Assembly (NCBI RefSeq): GCF_019084045.1
Contig: NZ_JAHRED010000001.1
Span: forward strand, 1-64,000
Source: Paeniglutamicibacter quisquiliarum
Lineage (GTDB): Bacteria; Actinomycetota; Actinomycetes; Actinomycetales; Micrococcaceae
DNA: 64,000 bases
Direction: 5' to 3'
Shown here: positions 19,017 to 26,737 of the stretch, piece by piece
Layout of the letters: each line of letters starts with the position of its first letter
Numbering within the stretch: position 1 is the stretch's first letter
Translations under genes and position numbers: made by a program
The notes under the pieces: generated by a model
The model's input: the letters and a program-made list of their open reading frames with translations, nothing else
Told to the model about the DNA's origin: nothing
Databases searched by the model: none

Positions 19017-20237
19017 ATGAAGCGCCGCCTGCCCCAGATATCCGAACTTCGCTCGCTGATGAAGTTCGAGCCCATCACCCTGGACCGGCGGGCGGCCCGC
19101 CTGGCCAAGGCCGCCGACGTGTGGGACCTGCGCGCCATCGCCAAGCGGCGCACCCCGACCCCGGCCTTCGACTACGTCGATGGCGCGGCCCAGCGCGAAC
19201 TGACCCACACCCGCACCCGGGAGGTCCTCGATTCGATCGAGCTGATCCCGCGCATCCTGCACGGCACCGCGAGCGCCGATCTGTCCACCACCATCGCCGG
19301 GGGACCTTCCGCGCTGCCCTTCGGCATCGCCCCGACCGGGTTCACCCGCTTCATGCACGCCGAGGGCGAGACCGGCGCGGTGCGCGCCGCCGCGGCAGCA
19401 GGCATCCCGTTCTCCCTGTCCACCATGGGCACCCGGTCGCTGGAGGAGGTCGCGCAAGCGGCGCCGGAATCCCGCCGCTGGTTCCAGCTCTACCTGTGGA
19501 AGGACCGCGAGAAGTCGCGCCAGCTGCTCGAGCGCGCCGCGGCCGCGGGCTATGACACCCTGCTGGTCACCGTCGACACCCCGGTGGCCGGCCAGCGGCT
19601 GCGCGATGCCCGCAACGGCATGGTCATCCCGCCCCGGCTGAACCTCAAGACGGTGCTGGACGCCTCCTACCGCCCCGAGTGGTGGTTCAACTTCCTGACC
19701 ACGGATTCGCTGAAGTTCGCCTCGCTGTCCGACAGCGCCACCGACCTGCCCACGCTGATCAACTCGATGTTCGACCCGACGCTCTCCTTTGCCGACCTGG
19801 AGTGGATCCGCTCCATCTGGGACGGCCAACTCTTCGTCAAGGGCGTGCTCACCGCCGAGGACGCCCGCAAGTCCGTCGACGCCGGGGCCGACGGCCTGGT
19901 CGTCTCCAACCACGGCGGGCGGCAGCTGGACCGCGCCCCGATCTCCTTCGAGGCGCTCACCGAGGTGCGCGCCGAGGTCGGTGAGGGGACCGAGATCATC
20001 CTGGACTCGGGCATCATGTCAGGTGCCGACATCGTCGCCTCGCTCTGCGCCGGCGCAGACTTCGTGCTCATTGGCCGCGCCTACCTCTACGGGTTGATGG
20101 CAGGCGGCGAGCAGGGTGTTGCGCGTGTCATCGAGCTGCTTGCCAAGGAAATCGAGGTCAACATGCAACTCATGGGAGCCGCAACGATCGCCGACCTGGG
20201 CCCGGAGCTGATCCGCCGGCGGCCCGGGCGCGAATAA
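19017..20237 (+). CDS. lldD: FMN-dependent L-lactate dehydrogenase, LldD2-like
   Basis: A 406-residue 2-hydroxy-acid-oxidizing flavoenzyme. It should oxidize L-lactate to pyruvate and pass electrons to the respiratory chain. FMN and substrate residues are visible in FGIAPTGFTRFMHAEGE, WFQLYLWKDR and VTVDTPVAGQRLRD. The active-site block SNHGGRQLDRAP carries the catalytic His and the substrate-binding Arg. From memory the sequence follows M. tuberculosis LldD2 closely along its length, including KRRTPTPAFDYVDG near residue 45. The open frame starts far upstream inside the transporter gene; the true start is ATG 19017. Another short-chain hydroxy acid cannot be excluded. Confidence 0.85.
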   Translation: MKRRLPQISELRSLMKFEPITLDRRAARLAKAADVWDLRAIAKRRTPTPAFDYVDGAAQRELTHTRTREVLDSIELIPRILHGTASADLSTTIAGGPSALPFGIAPTGFTRFMHAEGETGAVRAAAAAGIPFSLSTMGTRSLEEVAQAAPESRRWFQLYLWKDREKSRQLLERAAAAGYDTLLVTVDTPVAGQRLRDARNGMVIPPRLNLKTVLDASYRPEWWFNFLTTDSLKFASLSDSATDLPTLINSMFDPTLSFADLEWIRSIWDGQLFVKGVLTAEDARKSVDAGADGLVVSNHGGRQLDRAPISFEALTEVRAEVGEGTEIILDSGIMSGADIVASLCAGADFVLIGRAYLYGLMAGGEQGVARVIELLAKEIEVNMQLMGAATIADLGPELIRRRPGRE

Positions 20238-20271
20238 GGCCCGGCGGCCCATCGCCGGTAGACTCGTAGTC

Positions 20272-20844
20272 GTGCCTGCAGTAAAAATCCCCGCAACCAT
20301 TGCCGCCGAAGTAGCCACCCCAGTGATGGGGCGCGCCGCGACCGCCGCCGGTTTTGCGCTCTTGTCCATCTTCTGGCCCGCGGCCACCAACCAGGTGCTG
20401 GCCTATGCCCTGGCAGCCTTCATGGTGATCAGCGCAAAGTTCCTTTGGGACTACGCCAGCGCCCCGAGCGCCCCGAAGTCCGTGCGCGGCCTTTACGCGG
20501 CCGCAGCGGTGGCCATGATCCTCGCGGGCCTGGTCATGGCGTTCCGCCCGGAAACCCTCGTTGTCGCGATCGCCGCGGCGTCGGCCTGGATCGTCGCCGG
20601 GGCGCTGGAAATCGTGGTCTTCATTCGGCACCGCGCCGAGTTTGTCCCGTTCAAGGACCAGCTGGTCACCGGCTTCGTGTCCCTGGGCGCGGGCGCTTCC
20701 CTGCTGATGGGACTGCACCTGGACGCCCACGGGCTGCTGGGCCTGGCCGGCGGCAGTGCCATCATACTGGCGGTGTTCGAATTGATTTCGGCCTTCGGCC
20801 TGCGCCATGCCGCGAAGGAACCCGAGCCCGGGCTTTGGAGCTAG
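20272..20844 (+). CDS. Six-helix membrane protein, HdeD/DUF308-like
   Basis: A 190-residue protein that is almost entirely hydrophobic, with about six membrane helices arranged as repeated helical pairs. The spacing resembles the HdeD/DUF308 family, but I recognise no diagnostic motif. GTG 20272 is the start. It lies 34 bp after the lactate dehydrogenase gene on the same strand and 38 bp before another small membrane protein, so it could be in either operon. Function unknown. Confidence 0.7.
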   Translation: MPAVKIPATIAAEVATPVMGRAATAAGFALLSIFWPAATNQVLAYALAAFMVISAKFLWDYASAPSAPKSVRGLYAAAAVAMILAGLVMAFRPETLVVAIAAASAWIVAGALEIVVFIRHRAEFVPFKDQLVTGFVSLGAGASLLMGLHLDAHGLLGLAGGSAIILAVFELISAFGLRHAAKEPEPGLWS

Positions 20845-20882
20845 AATAGATCTTGAATCAAAAACCTGTAGGAGGGCCTTTC

Positions 20883-21188
20883 GTGGGCAACACCCCAGCC
20901 GAGCAGAAGAAGTCTTGGCAGCAGAGCATCAAGGCACCCCTGTCCTTCTCCCTGGTCATGGCCATCATCGCCGGCGTAATCGCCACCATTTCGTCAACCG
21001 GCGGGTCGGACAACCCCTTGCGAATCGACATCGGGCTCGTGGCCTTTGGCGTCGCCTTCGTCGCGTGCCTCCTGGTCATTTCCGTGATGACCATGGCAAG
21101 CAAGGAAAATCCGGAGGAGATGGGGACCGGAGCCGGCGTCAACCGCTCGTCGGAAACCCCTGATGCGAAGCCCGAGACGAAGAACTAG
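20883..21188 (+). CDS. Small two-helix membrane protein of unknown function
   Basis: A 101-residue protein with two membrane helices (about 21-38 and 50-72) and a hydrophilic C-tail rich in Asn, Pro and Glu. The start is GTG 20883, because GGAGG lies 7 nt upstream at ideal spacing. The longer TTG frame from 20853 would place that Shine-Dalgarno inside the coding region. A strong terminator follows the stop. No homologous family is recognised; it looks like an actinobacterial lineage-specific envelope protein. Confidence 0.75.
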   Translation: MGNTPAEQKKSWQQSIKAPLSFSLVMAIIAGVIATISSTGGSDNPLRIDIGLVAFGVAFVACLLVISVMTMASKENPEEMGTGAGVNRSSETPDAKPETKN

Positions 21189-21204
21189 ATAAACCACGCT
21201 TTTA

Positions 21205-21239
21205 GCAGATGCCGCCCGGGATTCCCGGGCGGCATCTGC
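21205..21239. terminator. Bidirectional hairpin terminator
   Basis: A perfect 16-bp GC-rich stem (21205-21220 with 21224-21239) around ATT separates the plus-strand small membrane protein from the minus-strand gene that ends at 21420. Confidence 0.8.
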
Positions 21240-21419
21240 AGTTAAGGGGGAGGAACCGGCGCCACCACGGGCAGATTCGGCTTCGTTTCCTGATGGCCTG
21301 GTCGGAGCAATGCGGACCCCGTCCGATCGTTTCGTTCGGCCGCGGTTCATCGCCTACACGGGAACCGGCGGGAGCCAACGTGGTTGGCATTCGCCGCAAG
21401 CGCAGTCGTCCGGCTCCCG

Positions 21420-21749
21420 TTAGAGGGCAGGTTCGGCGCCGTCGCGTCCGCCCCAGCGGTCCAGGAATTCGTCGTGTCCCAACTCCTCCAGGTCCGAGCG
21501 CACCATCGCCACCAGGGATTCGGCTTCCTCGATGCTGCCGGCATTGATGCGCAGTACTTCGGCATCGTTGTCGATCCGGTGGACAACGACGGCGGCACCG
21601 ACGGCATCGGATCCGTCCCCGCCGAAGAATGCATCGACCAGTCCCGCGGCCCAGCGGGCGGCGGCACGTACCGGGCCGTCGTTCGACTTTTCCAGGTCGA
21701 CTTCGTACTCGTCAGCGGCGTGTGGTTGCGGTACTTCTTCGCTGTTCAC
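21420..21749 (-). CDS. Hypothetical acidic protein
   Basis: A 109-residue strongly acidic soluble protein with no recognised domain. A middle block (VGAAVVVHRIDNDAEVLRIN) looks like a beta-strand pair, and a helix with SIEEAESLVAMVRSDLEEL follows. GTG 21749 is chosen because GGAGGAG lies 5 nt upstream; the longer frame to 21767 has no such site. It ends 230 bp from the plus-strand gene across a terminator. Function unknown. Confidence 0.65.
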   Translation of the reverse strand: MNSEEVPQPHAADEYEVDLEKSNDGPVRAAARWAAGLVDAFFGGDGSDAVGAAVVVHRIDNDAEVLRINAGSIEEAESLVAMVRSDLEELGHDEFLDRWGGRDGAEPAL

Positions 21750-21805
21750 GGTGCTCCTCCGATCCACGGGCCGAAAGCACTTTCAGCCATGGCACCAGTG
21801 TATGT

Positions 21806-22360
21806 TCAGACTCCGTGTTTTTGCTCGGATTTTCGTTGTCGGTATGCACGCACATGTTCCCGGTTGGCGCAGTTTCCGGTGTCGCAATAGCGCTTGGAAC
21901 GGTTTCGGGAAAGATCCAGCAACACCGCCTCGCAGTCCTCGGCGGCGCAAACCCGCAGGCGCGACAATTCGCCCGACCGCAGCACATCCACCAGGGCCAT
22001 CGCGGCCTCCACCGCCATGCGCTCGCTCAACGGAGCCTCGGGGGTGGTGGCGTGGATGTGGTAGTCCCATCCATCGTGCTTGAAGAGCTGGGGCATGGCG
22101 CGGGCACTGCGCAGGATGTTGTTGACCTGGTCCACCGACTCCGACTCGGAAGCCAGCCACAGGCCGCGCATCTGGGTCCGCAACTGCCGCACCGAGCGAA
22201 GCTCCGCCTCGTTGTGCGTCCGCGACCCGGTGAACCCCTGTTGCTCGAGGAACTCGTCGAGATCGGCACCCGTGAGCAGCTCGTCGGCGTCACCGCTTGC
22301 CGAATTGATGAGCGCCACGATCGTGCCCAGGGCAATCTCTGTGTCAGGGGCAAAGATCAT
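21806..22360 (-). CDS. CGNR zinc-finger regulator
   Basis: A 184-residue protein with the CGNR zinc-finger domain at the C-terminus. The four Cys of the finger are in LRVCAAEDCEAVLLD and RYCDTGNCANREHVRAYRQR; here the family's CGNR reads CANR. The N-terminal 130 residues form the usual helical ABATE-type domain, thought to bind small ligands. CGNR proteins are presumed transcription regulators of stress or transport genes. It is divergent from an EamA transporter, an arrangement often seen for this family, so the exporter is the likely target. AGGAG lies 7 nt before ATG 22360. A palindrome ATGATCAT at 22417-22424 lies between the two genes and is a possible operator. Confidence 0.85.
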   Translation of the reverse strand: MIFAPDTEIALGTIVALINSASGDADELLTGADLDEFLEQQGFTGSRTHNEAELRSVRQLRTQMRGLWLASESESVDQVNNILRSARAMPQLFKHDGWDYHIHATTPEAPLSERMAVEAAMALVDVLRSGELSRLRVCAAEDCEAVLLDLSRNRSKRYCDTGNCANREHVRAYRQRKSEQKHGV

Positions 22361-22507
22361 TATGACTCCTGTGGTGCCTGATGGATTGACGGAAGAACCG
22401 GTGTGGATCTAATGTCATGATCATACATAGTTTTACTCCTGACAGTCGAGGCGGCTTACCAGCCCATTCAACCGTCGGACCAACTTCGCCCCAGGGAGCG
22501 TATCGCC

Positions 22508-23482
22508 GTGCCAAGAGAAGAAATCCCCACCCAGTTGGCGCAGCCGACAACCCTGGCGACCCCCGTGGACGCAATCCGCCCGCGCCTGGGTGGAGTGGGC
22601 ATTGCCCTGTTTTCCTCTGCGGTCTTCGGCCTTTCCGGTTCCTTCGCCAAATCCCTGCTGGAGGCCGGCTGGAGTCCCTCCGCGGCCGTGACGTTGCGCA
22701 TGGCCGGTGCCGCATTGGTGCTGCTGGTTCCCACGCTGCTGTTCATGCGCGGCAAGTGGGCGCTGGTTGCCAGCAACTGGAAGTCAATCCTGCTCTTTGG
22801 GCTCTTCGGCGTCGGCGCCTGCCAATTCTGCTATTTCCTGGCCGTCGAGCGGCTCGACGTGGGCGTGGCCCTGCTGCTGGAATACCTGGCCCCTGTGCTG
22901 ATAGTGCTCTTCCTCTGGGCCCGACACCGCAAGACGCCCAAGCCCATGACGATCGGCGGCGCACTGCTGGCATTGGCCGGGTTGGTTGCCGTGCTGGATT
23001 TGGCGGGGGAGACCCGGGTGGATCCCATCGGCGTGCTCTGGGGGTTGGGAGCGGCCGTCGGCTTGACTGTCTACTTCTTCGTCAGCGCCCGCGCCGACGG
23101 CGCACTGCCGCCGATTGTGCTGGCCACCGGCGGGCTGCTCGTCGGGTCCGCGGCCATGGGGTTGCTGGGACTGGTCGGCGTGCTGGACATGAAGGTGGCG
23201 TTCGTCCCGGTGAAACTGGCGAACTGGGAAACCCAGTGGTGGGTGGCGCTCGGCGGGCTGGTCCTCTTCTCCACCGTCATTGCCTATGTCACCGGAATCA
23301 TGGCCGCCCGGGCGCTGGGCTCGAAGCTCGCCTCCTTCATCTCGCTCACCGAGGTGCTTTTCGCGGTGTTGTGGGCCTGGCTGTTGCTGGGGGAATTGCC
23401 TGCCGGAGTCCAGTTGCTGGGAGGGCTGTTGATCGTCGGCGGCGTGCTGCTGGTGCGGGCCGACGAATTGCGCAGCCGGTAG
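22508..23482 (+). CDS. EamA/DMT family transporter
   Basis: A 324-residue drug/metabolite transporter with ten membrane segments in two EamA repeats. The segment FGLSGSFAKSLLEAGWSP opens repeat one and VTGIMAARALGSKLASFISL closes repeat two; LLGELPAGVQLLGGLLIVGG follows. It probably exports amino acids, purines or similar metabolites; the substrate is not predictable. GTG 22508 is preceded by AGGGAG at about 10 nt. It is likely controlled by the divergent CGNR protein. Confidence 0.85.
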   Translation: MPREEIPTQLAQPTTLATPVDAIRPRLGGVGIALFSSAVFGLSGSFAKSLLEAGWSPSAAVTLRMAGAALVLLVPTLLFMRGKWALVASNWKSILLFGLFGVGACQFCYFLAVERLDVGVALLLEYLAPVLIVLFLWARHRKTPKPMTIGGALLALAGLVAVLDLAGETRVDPIGVLWGLGAAVGLTVYFFVSARADGALPPIVLATGGLLVGSAAMGLLGLVGVLDMKVAFVPVKLANWETQWWVALGGLVLFSTVIAYVTGIMAARALGSKLASFISLTEVLFAVLWAWLLLGELPAGVQLLGGLLIVGGVLLVRADELRSR

Positions 23483-23506
23483 CCGGCCTGCACCGGCAAA
23501 AACGCC

Positions 23507-23564
23507 GGGCCGGTGCGCCGTTGCAGTGCTTCCCACGGGAAGGCCTGCAGCGGCACACCGGCCC
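23507..23564. terminator. Bidirectional hairpin between eamA and copA
   Basis: A 20-bp stem (23507-23526 with 23545-23564, one mismatch and one wobble) separates the convergent transporter and copper ATPase genes. Confidence 0.7.
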
Positions 23565-23579
23565 TTGGCGGCGGCTTTT

Positions 23580-25883
23580 CTACTTGCGCCCGAAGCTGCG
23601 CAGCCGCAGCGAGTTGGCCACGACCAGCACGGAACTGGCGGCCATGGCGGCCCCGGCGATCATCGGGTTCAGGAACCCGAGTGCCGCGATGGGGATGCCG
23701 GCGGTGTTGTAGGCAAAGGCCCAGAACAGGTTCATCTTGATGGTGCCCAGCGTCTTGCGGGACAGCTCGATGGACTGGGCCACCTGGGCGAGGTCGTTGC
23801 CCATGATGGTCAGGTCCGCCGCCTCGATGGCGACATCGGTTCCCGAGCCCATGGCGATCCCCAGGTCCGCCTGGGCCAATGCCGGGGCGTCGTTGACGCC
23901 GTCTCCGACCATGGCAACCACCCGGCCCTCGTCCTGCAGCCGGCGCACGGCCTGGGCCTTGCCCTCGGGGAAGACGTCGGCGAAGACATCTTCCCCGGCG
24001 ATGCCGACGCGCGCGGCAACCTGCGCCGCGACCGCTGCATTGTCACCGGTCAGCAGCACCGGTCGCAGGCCCAGTTCCCTGAGCCGGGCAATCGCGCCTG
24101 CCGAGGATTCCTTGATGGTGTCCGAAAGGTTGACCAGTCCCGCGAAGGTGCCGTCAACACCGACCATGATGGACGTCGATCCGGTTTCCTGGGCCTCGCG
24201 CAGCATCGCCTGGTGGGTGTCGTCTAGGTCGATGCCGTTCTCGCGCATCCAGCTCATCCGGCCCACCACCACTGTCTGCCGTCCGACGCGGGCCTTGACG
24301 CCGCCGCCGGGAGCGGAGGAGAAGGCCTCGGATTCGGGCAGCGGGGCCTCGGCGCGTGCCGCCGCGACGATGGCATGGGCGATCGGGTGCTCGGAACCCG
24401 ATTCCGCGGCCCCGGCCAGCGCCAGCAGCGTGGCCGCGTCGAGGCCGTTCGCCGGGGCGGTGGAGGTGACGGCGAGGTTGCCCTCGGTGATGGTGCCGGT
24501 CTTGTCCAGCAGCACGGTGTCGATCTTGCGGGTGTCCTCGAGCACCTGGGGTCCGCGGATCAGGATGCCCAGCTGGGCGCCGCGCCCGGAACCGACCAGC
24601 AGGCCGATGGGCGTGGCCAGGCCGAGGGCGCACGGGCAGGCGATGACCAGCACTGCGACGGAGGCGGCGAACGCCGCGTTCATATCCCCGGTGATCACCA
24701 GCCACAGCACGAAGGTGAGCACGGCGATTCCCAGCACGATCGGGACGAAGACCGCGGAGATCCTGTCCGCAAGCCGGGCGATGGGCGCCTTGCCGGTCTG
24801 CGCCTGGGACACCAGGCGTCCCATCTGGGCCAGCGTGGTGTCCTTGCCGACCCGCGTGGCACGCACCAGCAGGCGGCCGGAGGTGTTGATGGTGGCGCCG
24901 ATGACGGTGTCCCCGGGGCCGACCTCGACGGGTAACGACTCGCCGGTGACCAGTGCGGTGTCCACGGCGGAGTGGCCGCTGGCGACGAAGCCGTCGGTGG
25001 CGACCTTCTCCCCGGGGCGGACCACGAACTCGTCGCCGGGAACCAGTTCGGCGGCGGGGATCTTCACCTCGAGGCCGTCGCGCAACACCACGGCTTCCTT
25101 CGCGCCCAGATCCAGCAGGGTCTTCAGCGCATCCCCGGCCTTCGACTTGGCGCGCGCCTCCAGGTAGCGGCCCAGCAACAGGAACGTCGCCACGACACCC
25201 GCGGTCTCGAAGTACAGGGCATGTTCGCTCATCGCCATGCCGACGTGGGCGGTCAGCATCGGATCGACGGCCAGCTGCCACACCGAGAAGAAGTACGCGG
25301 CGAGCACGCCGAGCGAAACCAGCGTGTCCATCGTGGAGGCGAGGTGCCGGGCGTTGATGGCGGCGGCGCGGTGGAACGGCCACGCGGACCAGAAGACCAC
25401 GGGCGTGGCCAGGGCCAGGGCCACCCAACCCCAATGCGGGAATTGGGCGGCGGGAATCATGGAAATGATGAACAGCGGAACCGTGAAGATCGCGGCACCG
25501 ATCAGGCGCTTCTTCAGGTCGTGCCCGGCGGGCTCGTGTGCGTGGTTGATGCCGAGCCGGCGGCTGTCCCCGGAGGTGGGAGAATGCTCCGGCCCGGTGT
25601 CAACCGCGGTTGTTCCCGGGGACGAAGCCGCGGCGGCGTACTGGTCGACCTTGAGGCTGGCCTGGTACCCGGCGGACTCGACCGTCGCGATGATCTGCTC
25701 GTCACTGACCGAGTCGGGGACCGTGACCCGCGCCGATTCGAGCGGCAGGTTCACCAGGGCCTCGACGCCGTCGAGTTTGCCGAGTTTGCGTTCAACCCGC
25801 CCCACGCACGATGCGCAGGTCATACCCTGGATATCCAGTTCAATGATGCGTTGGTTGGCGGGGAAGGTGGTTTCGTTACTCAT
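23580..25883 (-). CDS. copA: Copper-exporting P1B-type ATPase CopA
   Basis: A 767-residue copper pump. One N-terminal heavy-metal domain has GMTCASC with C23 and C26. Eight membrane helices include the CPC ion site (C416-P-C418 in ACPCALGLATP). The phosphorylation loop DKTGT begins at D460, SEHPIAHAI carries the HP motif, and GDGVNDAPALAQADLGIAMG closes the hinge. ATP hydrolysis drives Cu(I) out of the cytoplasm. It is the last gene of the csoR-copZ-copA operon, 62 bp after copZ. The CPC site and the CsoR neighbour point to Cu(I) rather than Zn or Cd. Confidence 0.96.
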   Translation of the reverse strand: MSNETTFPANQRIIELDIQGMTCASCVGRVERKLGKLDGVEALVNLPLESARVTVPDSVSDEQIIATVESAGYQASLKVDQYAAAASSPGTTAVDTGPEHSPTSGDSRRLGINHAHEPAGHDLKKRLIGAAIFTVPLFIISMIPAAQFPHWGWVALALATPVVFWSAWPFHRAAAINARHLASTMDTLVSLGVLAAYFFSVWQLAVDPMLTAHVGMAMSEHALYFETAGVVATFLLLGRYLEARAKSKAGDALKTLLDLGAKEAVVLRDGLEVKIPAAELVPGDEFVVRPGEKVATDGFVASGHSAVDTALVTGESLPVEVGPGDTVIGATINTSGRLLVRATRVGKDTTLAQMGRLVSQAQTGKAPIARLADRISAVFVPIVLGIAVLTFVLWLVITGDMNAAFAASVAVLVIACPCALGLATPIGLLVGSGRGAQLGILIRGPQVLEDTRKIDTVLLDKTGTITEGNLAVTSTAPANGLDAATLLALAGAAESGSEHPIAHAIVAAARAEAPLPESEAFSSAPGGGVKARVGRQTVVVGRMSWMRENGIDLDDTHQAMLREAQETGSTSIMVGVDGTFAGLVNLSDTIKESSAGAIARLRELGLRPVLLTGDNAAVAAQVAARVGIAGEDVFADVFPEGKAQAVRRLQDEGRVVAMVGDGVNDAPALAQADLGIAMGSGTDVAIEAADLTIMGNDLAQVAQSIELSRKTLGTIKMNLFWAFAYNTAGIPIAALGFLNPMIAGAAMAASSVLVVANSLRLRSFGRK

Positions 25884-25945
25884 CTTTTCCGTTCCTGGGG
25901 ATTGCAGGTGCCCGGGGTGGCCGGCGCCGGCAATCGGTGGTGGGC

Positions 25946-26269
25946 TTAGGCGTCGACCGAGACGAGGGTGTAGCCGGCCTCCTCGACAGCCTGGGTCAGC
26001 ACGGCGTCGTCAACCGGTGCGCTGGTGGTGAGGTTGGCGGTCGAGGTGCCGCCCGCGGAGAGGAAGACCTCGACGTTGGTGACGCCGTCGACTTCCCGCA
26101 GCTCCTCGGTGACGGAGGCGACGCAGTGGCCGCAGGTCATGCCGTCGATCTTCAGGGTGATGTTGTTCTGTGTCATGGTGTCCTCCGGTCGGGTGGTGAT
26201 GGCGAGTCCTTCGTTCGAGTTGCAGCCGCAGCTGCCACCGCAGCAACCGCCGCTTGATGAGTTGCTCAT
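25946..26269 (-). CDS. copZ: Copper chaperone CopZ with Cys-rich N-extension
   Basis: A heavy-metal-associated domain protein that should carry Cu(I) to CopA. The core (MTQNNITLKIDGMTCGHCVA onward) has the Cu-binding CxxC of GMTCGHC and is 77 residues long. The frame also opens 31 codons earlier with MSNSSSGGCCGGSCGCNSNE, a patch of five Cys that could hold extra copper. Both starts have strong ribosome binding sites: AGGAGG before ATG 26269 and GGAGG before ATG 26176. Two protein forms may therefore be made. It lies between csoR and copA. Confidence 0.9.
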   Translation of the reverse strand: MSNSSSGGCCGGSCGCNSNEGLAITTRPEDTMTQNNITLKIDGMTCGHCVASVTEELREVDGVTNVEVFLSAGGTSTANLTTSAPVDDAVLTQAVEEAGYTLVSVDA

Positions 26270-26324
26270 GGGTCCTCCTGGGACAGTGTTTTGGTCTGGG
26301 AAATCCGTGGTGACGCGGGGTTTC

Positions 26325-26654
26325 TTAGCGCAGCAGGCGGCCGATGGCCGTGGTGACCTCGGCTACCTTGTCATCCACGTAGGACTGGTCCCCGGTTTCG
26401 ATGCTTTGGGCCGCGGCGTTCACGACGCAATGCGAAACGTGCTCTTCCACCAGGCCGAGGCTGACCTTGTGCAGGGCCGCGTTGATGGCGGAGATCTGCG
26501 TGAGGATGTCGATGCAGTACTTGTCCTCGTTGACCATGCGACTGACGCCGCGGACCTGGCCCTCGATGCGGCTGAGCCGCTTCAGCAGTGATTCCTTGTT
26601 GGCGGTGTATCCGTGGCCGACGTGCTCGTCGATGGGAAGGGCGATGTTTTCCAT
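26325..26654 (-). CDS. csoR: Copper-sensing repressor CsoR
   Basis: A 109-residue all-helical repressor that releases DNA on binding Cu(I). The copper ligands are C47 (DKYCIDIL), H72 and C76 (EEHVSHC), with canonical spacing C-x24-H-x3-C. The helix with LSRIEGQVRGVSRMV is the DNA-contacting family block. It heads the csoR-copZ-copA operon and should repress it. Two GTACCC/GGGTAT boxes lie 11-52 bp upstream of the start. ATG 26654 is preceded by GAGG. Confidence 0.95.
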   Translation of the reverse strand: MENIALPIDEHVGHGYTANKESLLKRLSRIEGQVRGVSRMVNEDKYCIDILTQISAINAALHKVSLGLVEEHVSHCVVNAAAQSIETGDQSYVDDKVAEVTTAIGRLLR

Positions 26655-26664
26655 AGCCTCAATA

Positions 26665-26681
26665 ATACCCCTGGCGGGTAT
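26665..26681. promoter_or_regulatory. CsoR operator, csoR-proximal box
   Basis: ATACCC-N5-GGGTAT is a perfect inverted repeat 11 bp upstream of the csoR start codon. It matches the GC-rich core of known CsoR boxes. Copper should lift repression of csoR-copZ-copA here. Confidence 0.8.
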
Positions 26682-26689
26682 CCTGTCAA

Positions 26690-26706
26690 GTACCCTACTG
26701 GGGTAT
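26690..26706. promoter_or_regulatory. CsoR operator, distal box
   Basis: GTACCC-N5-GGGTAT, with one mismatched pair, begins 25 bp from the start of the first box. It lies between the copper operon and the divergent ATP-grasp gene (ATG 26738), so it could affect both. Confidence 0.7.
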
Positions 26707-26737
26707 CCGATTTGTGGGAGGTTGATAGTTTTGGAAC

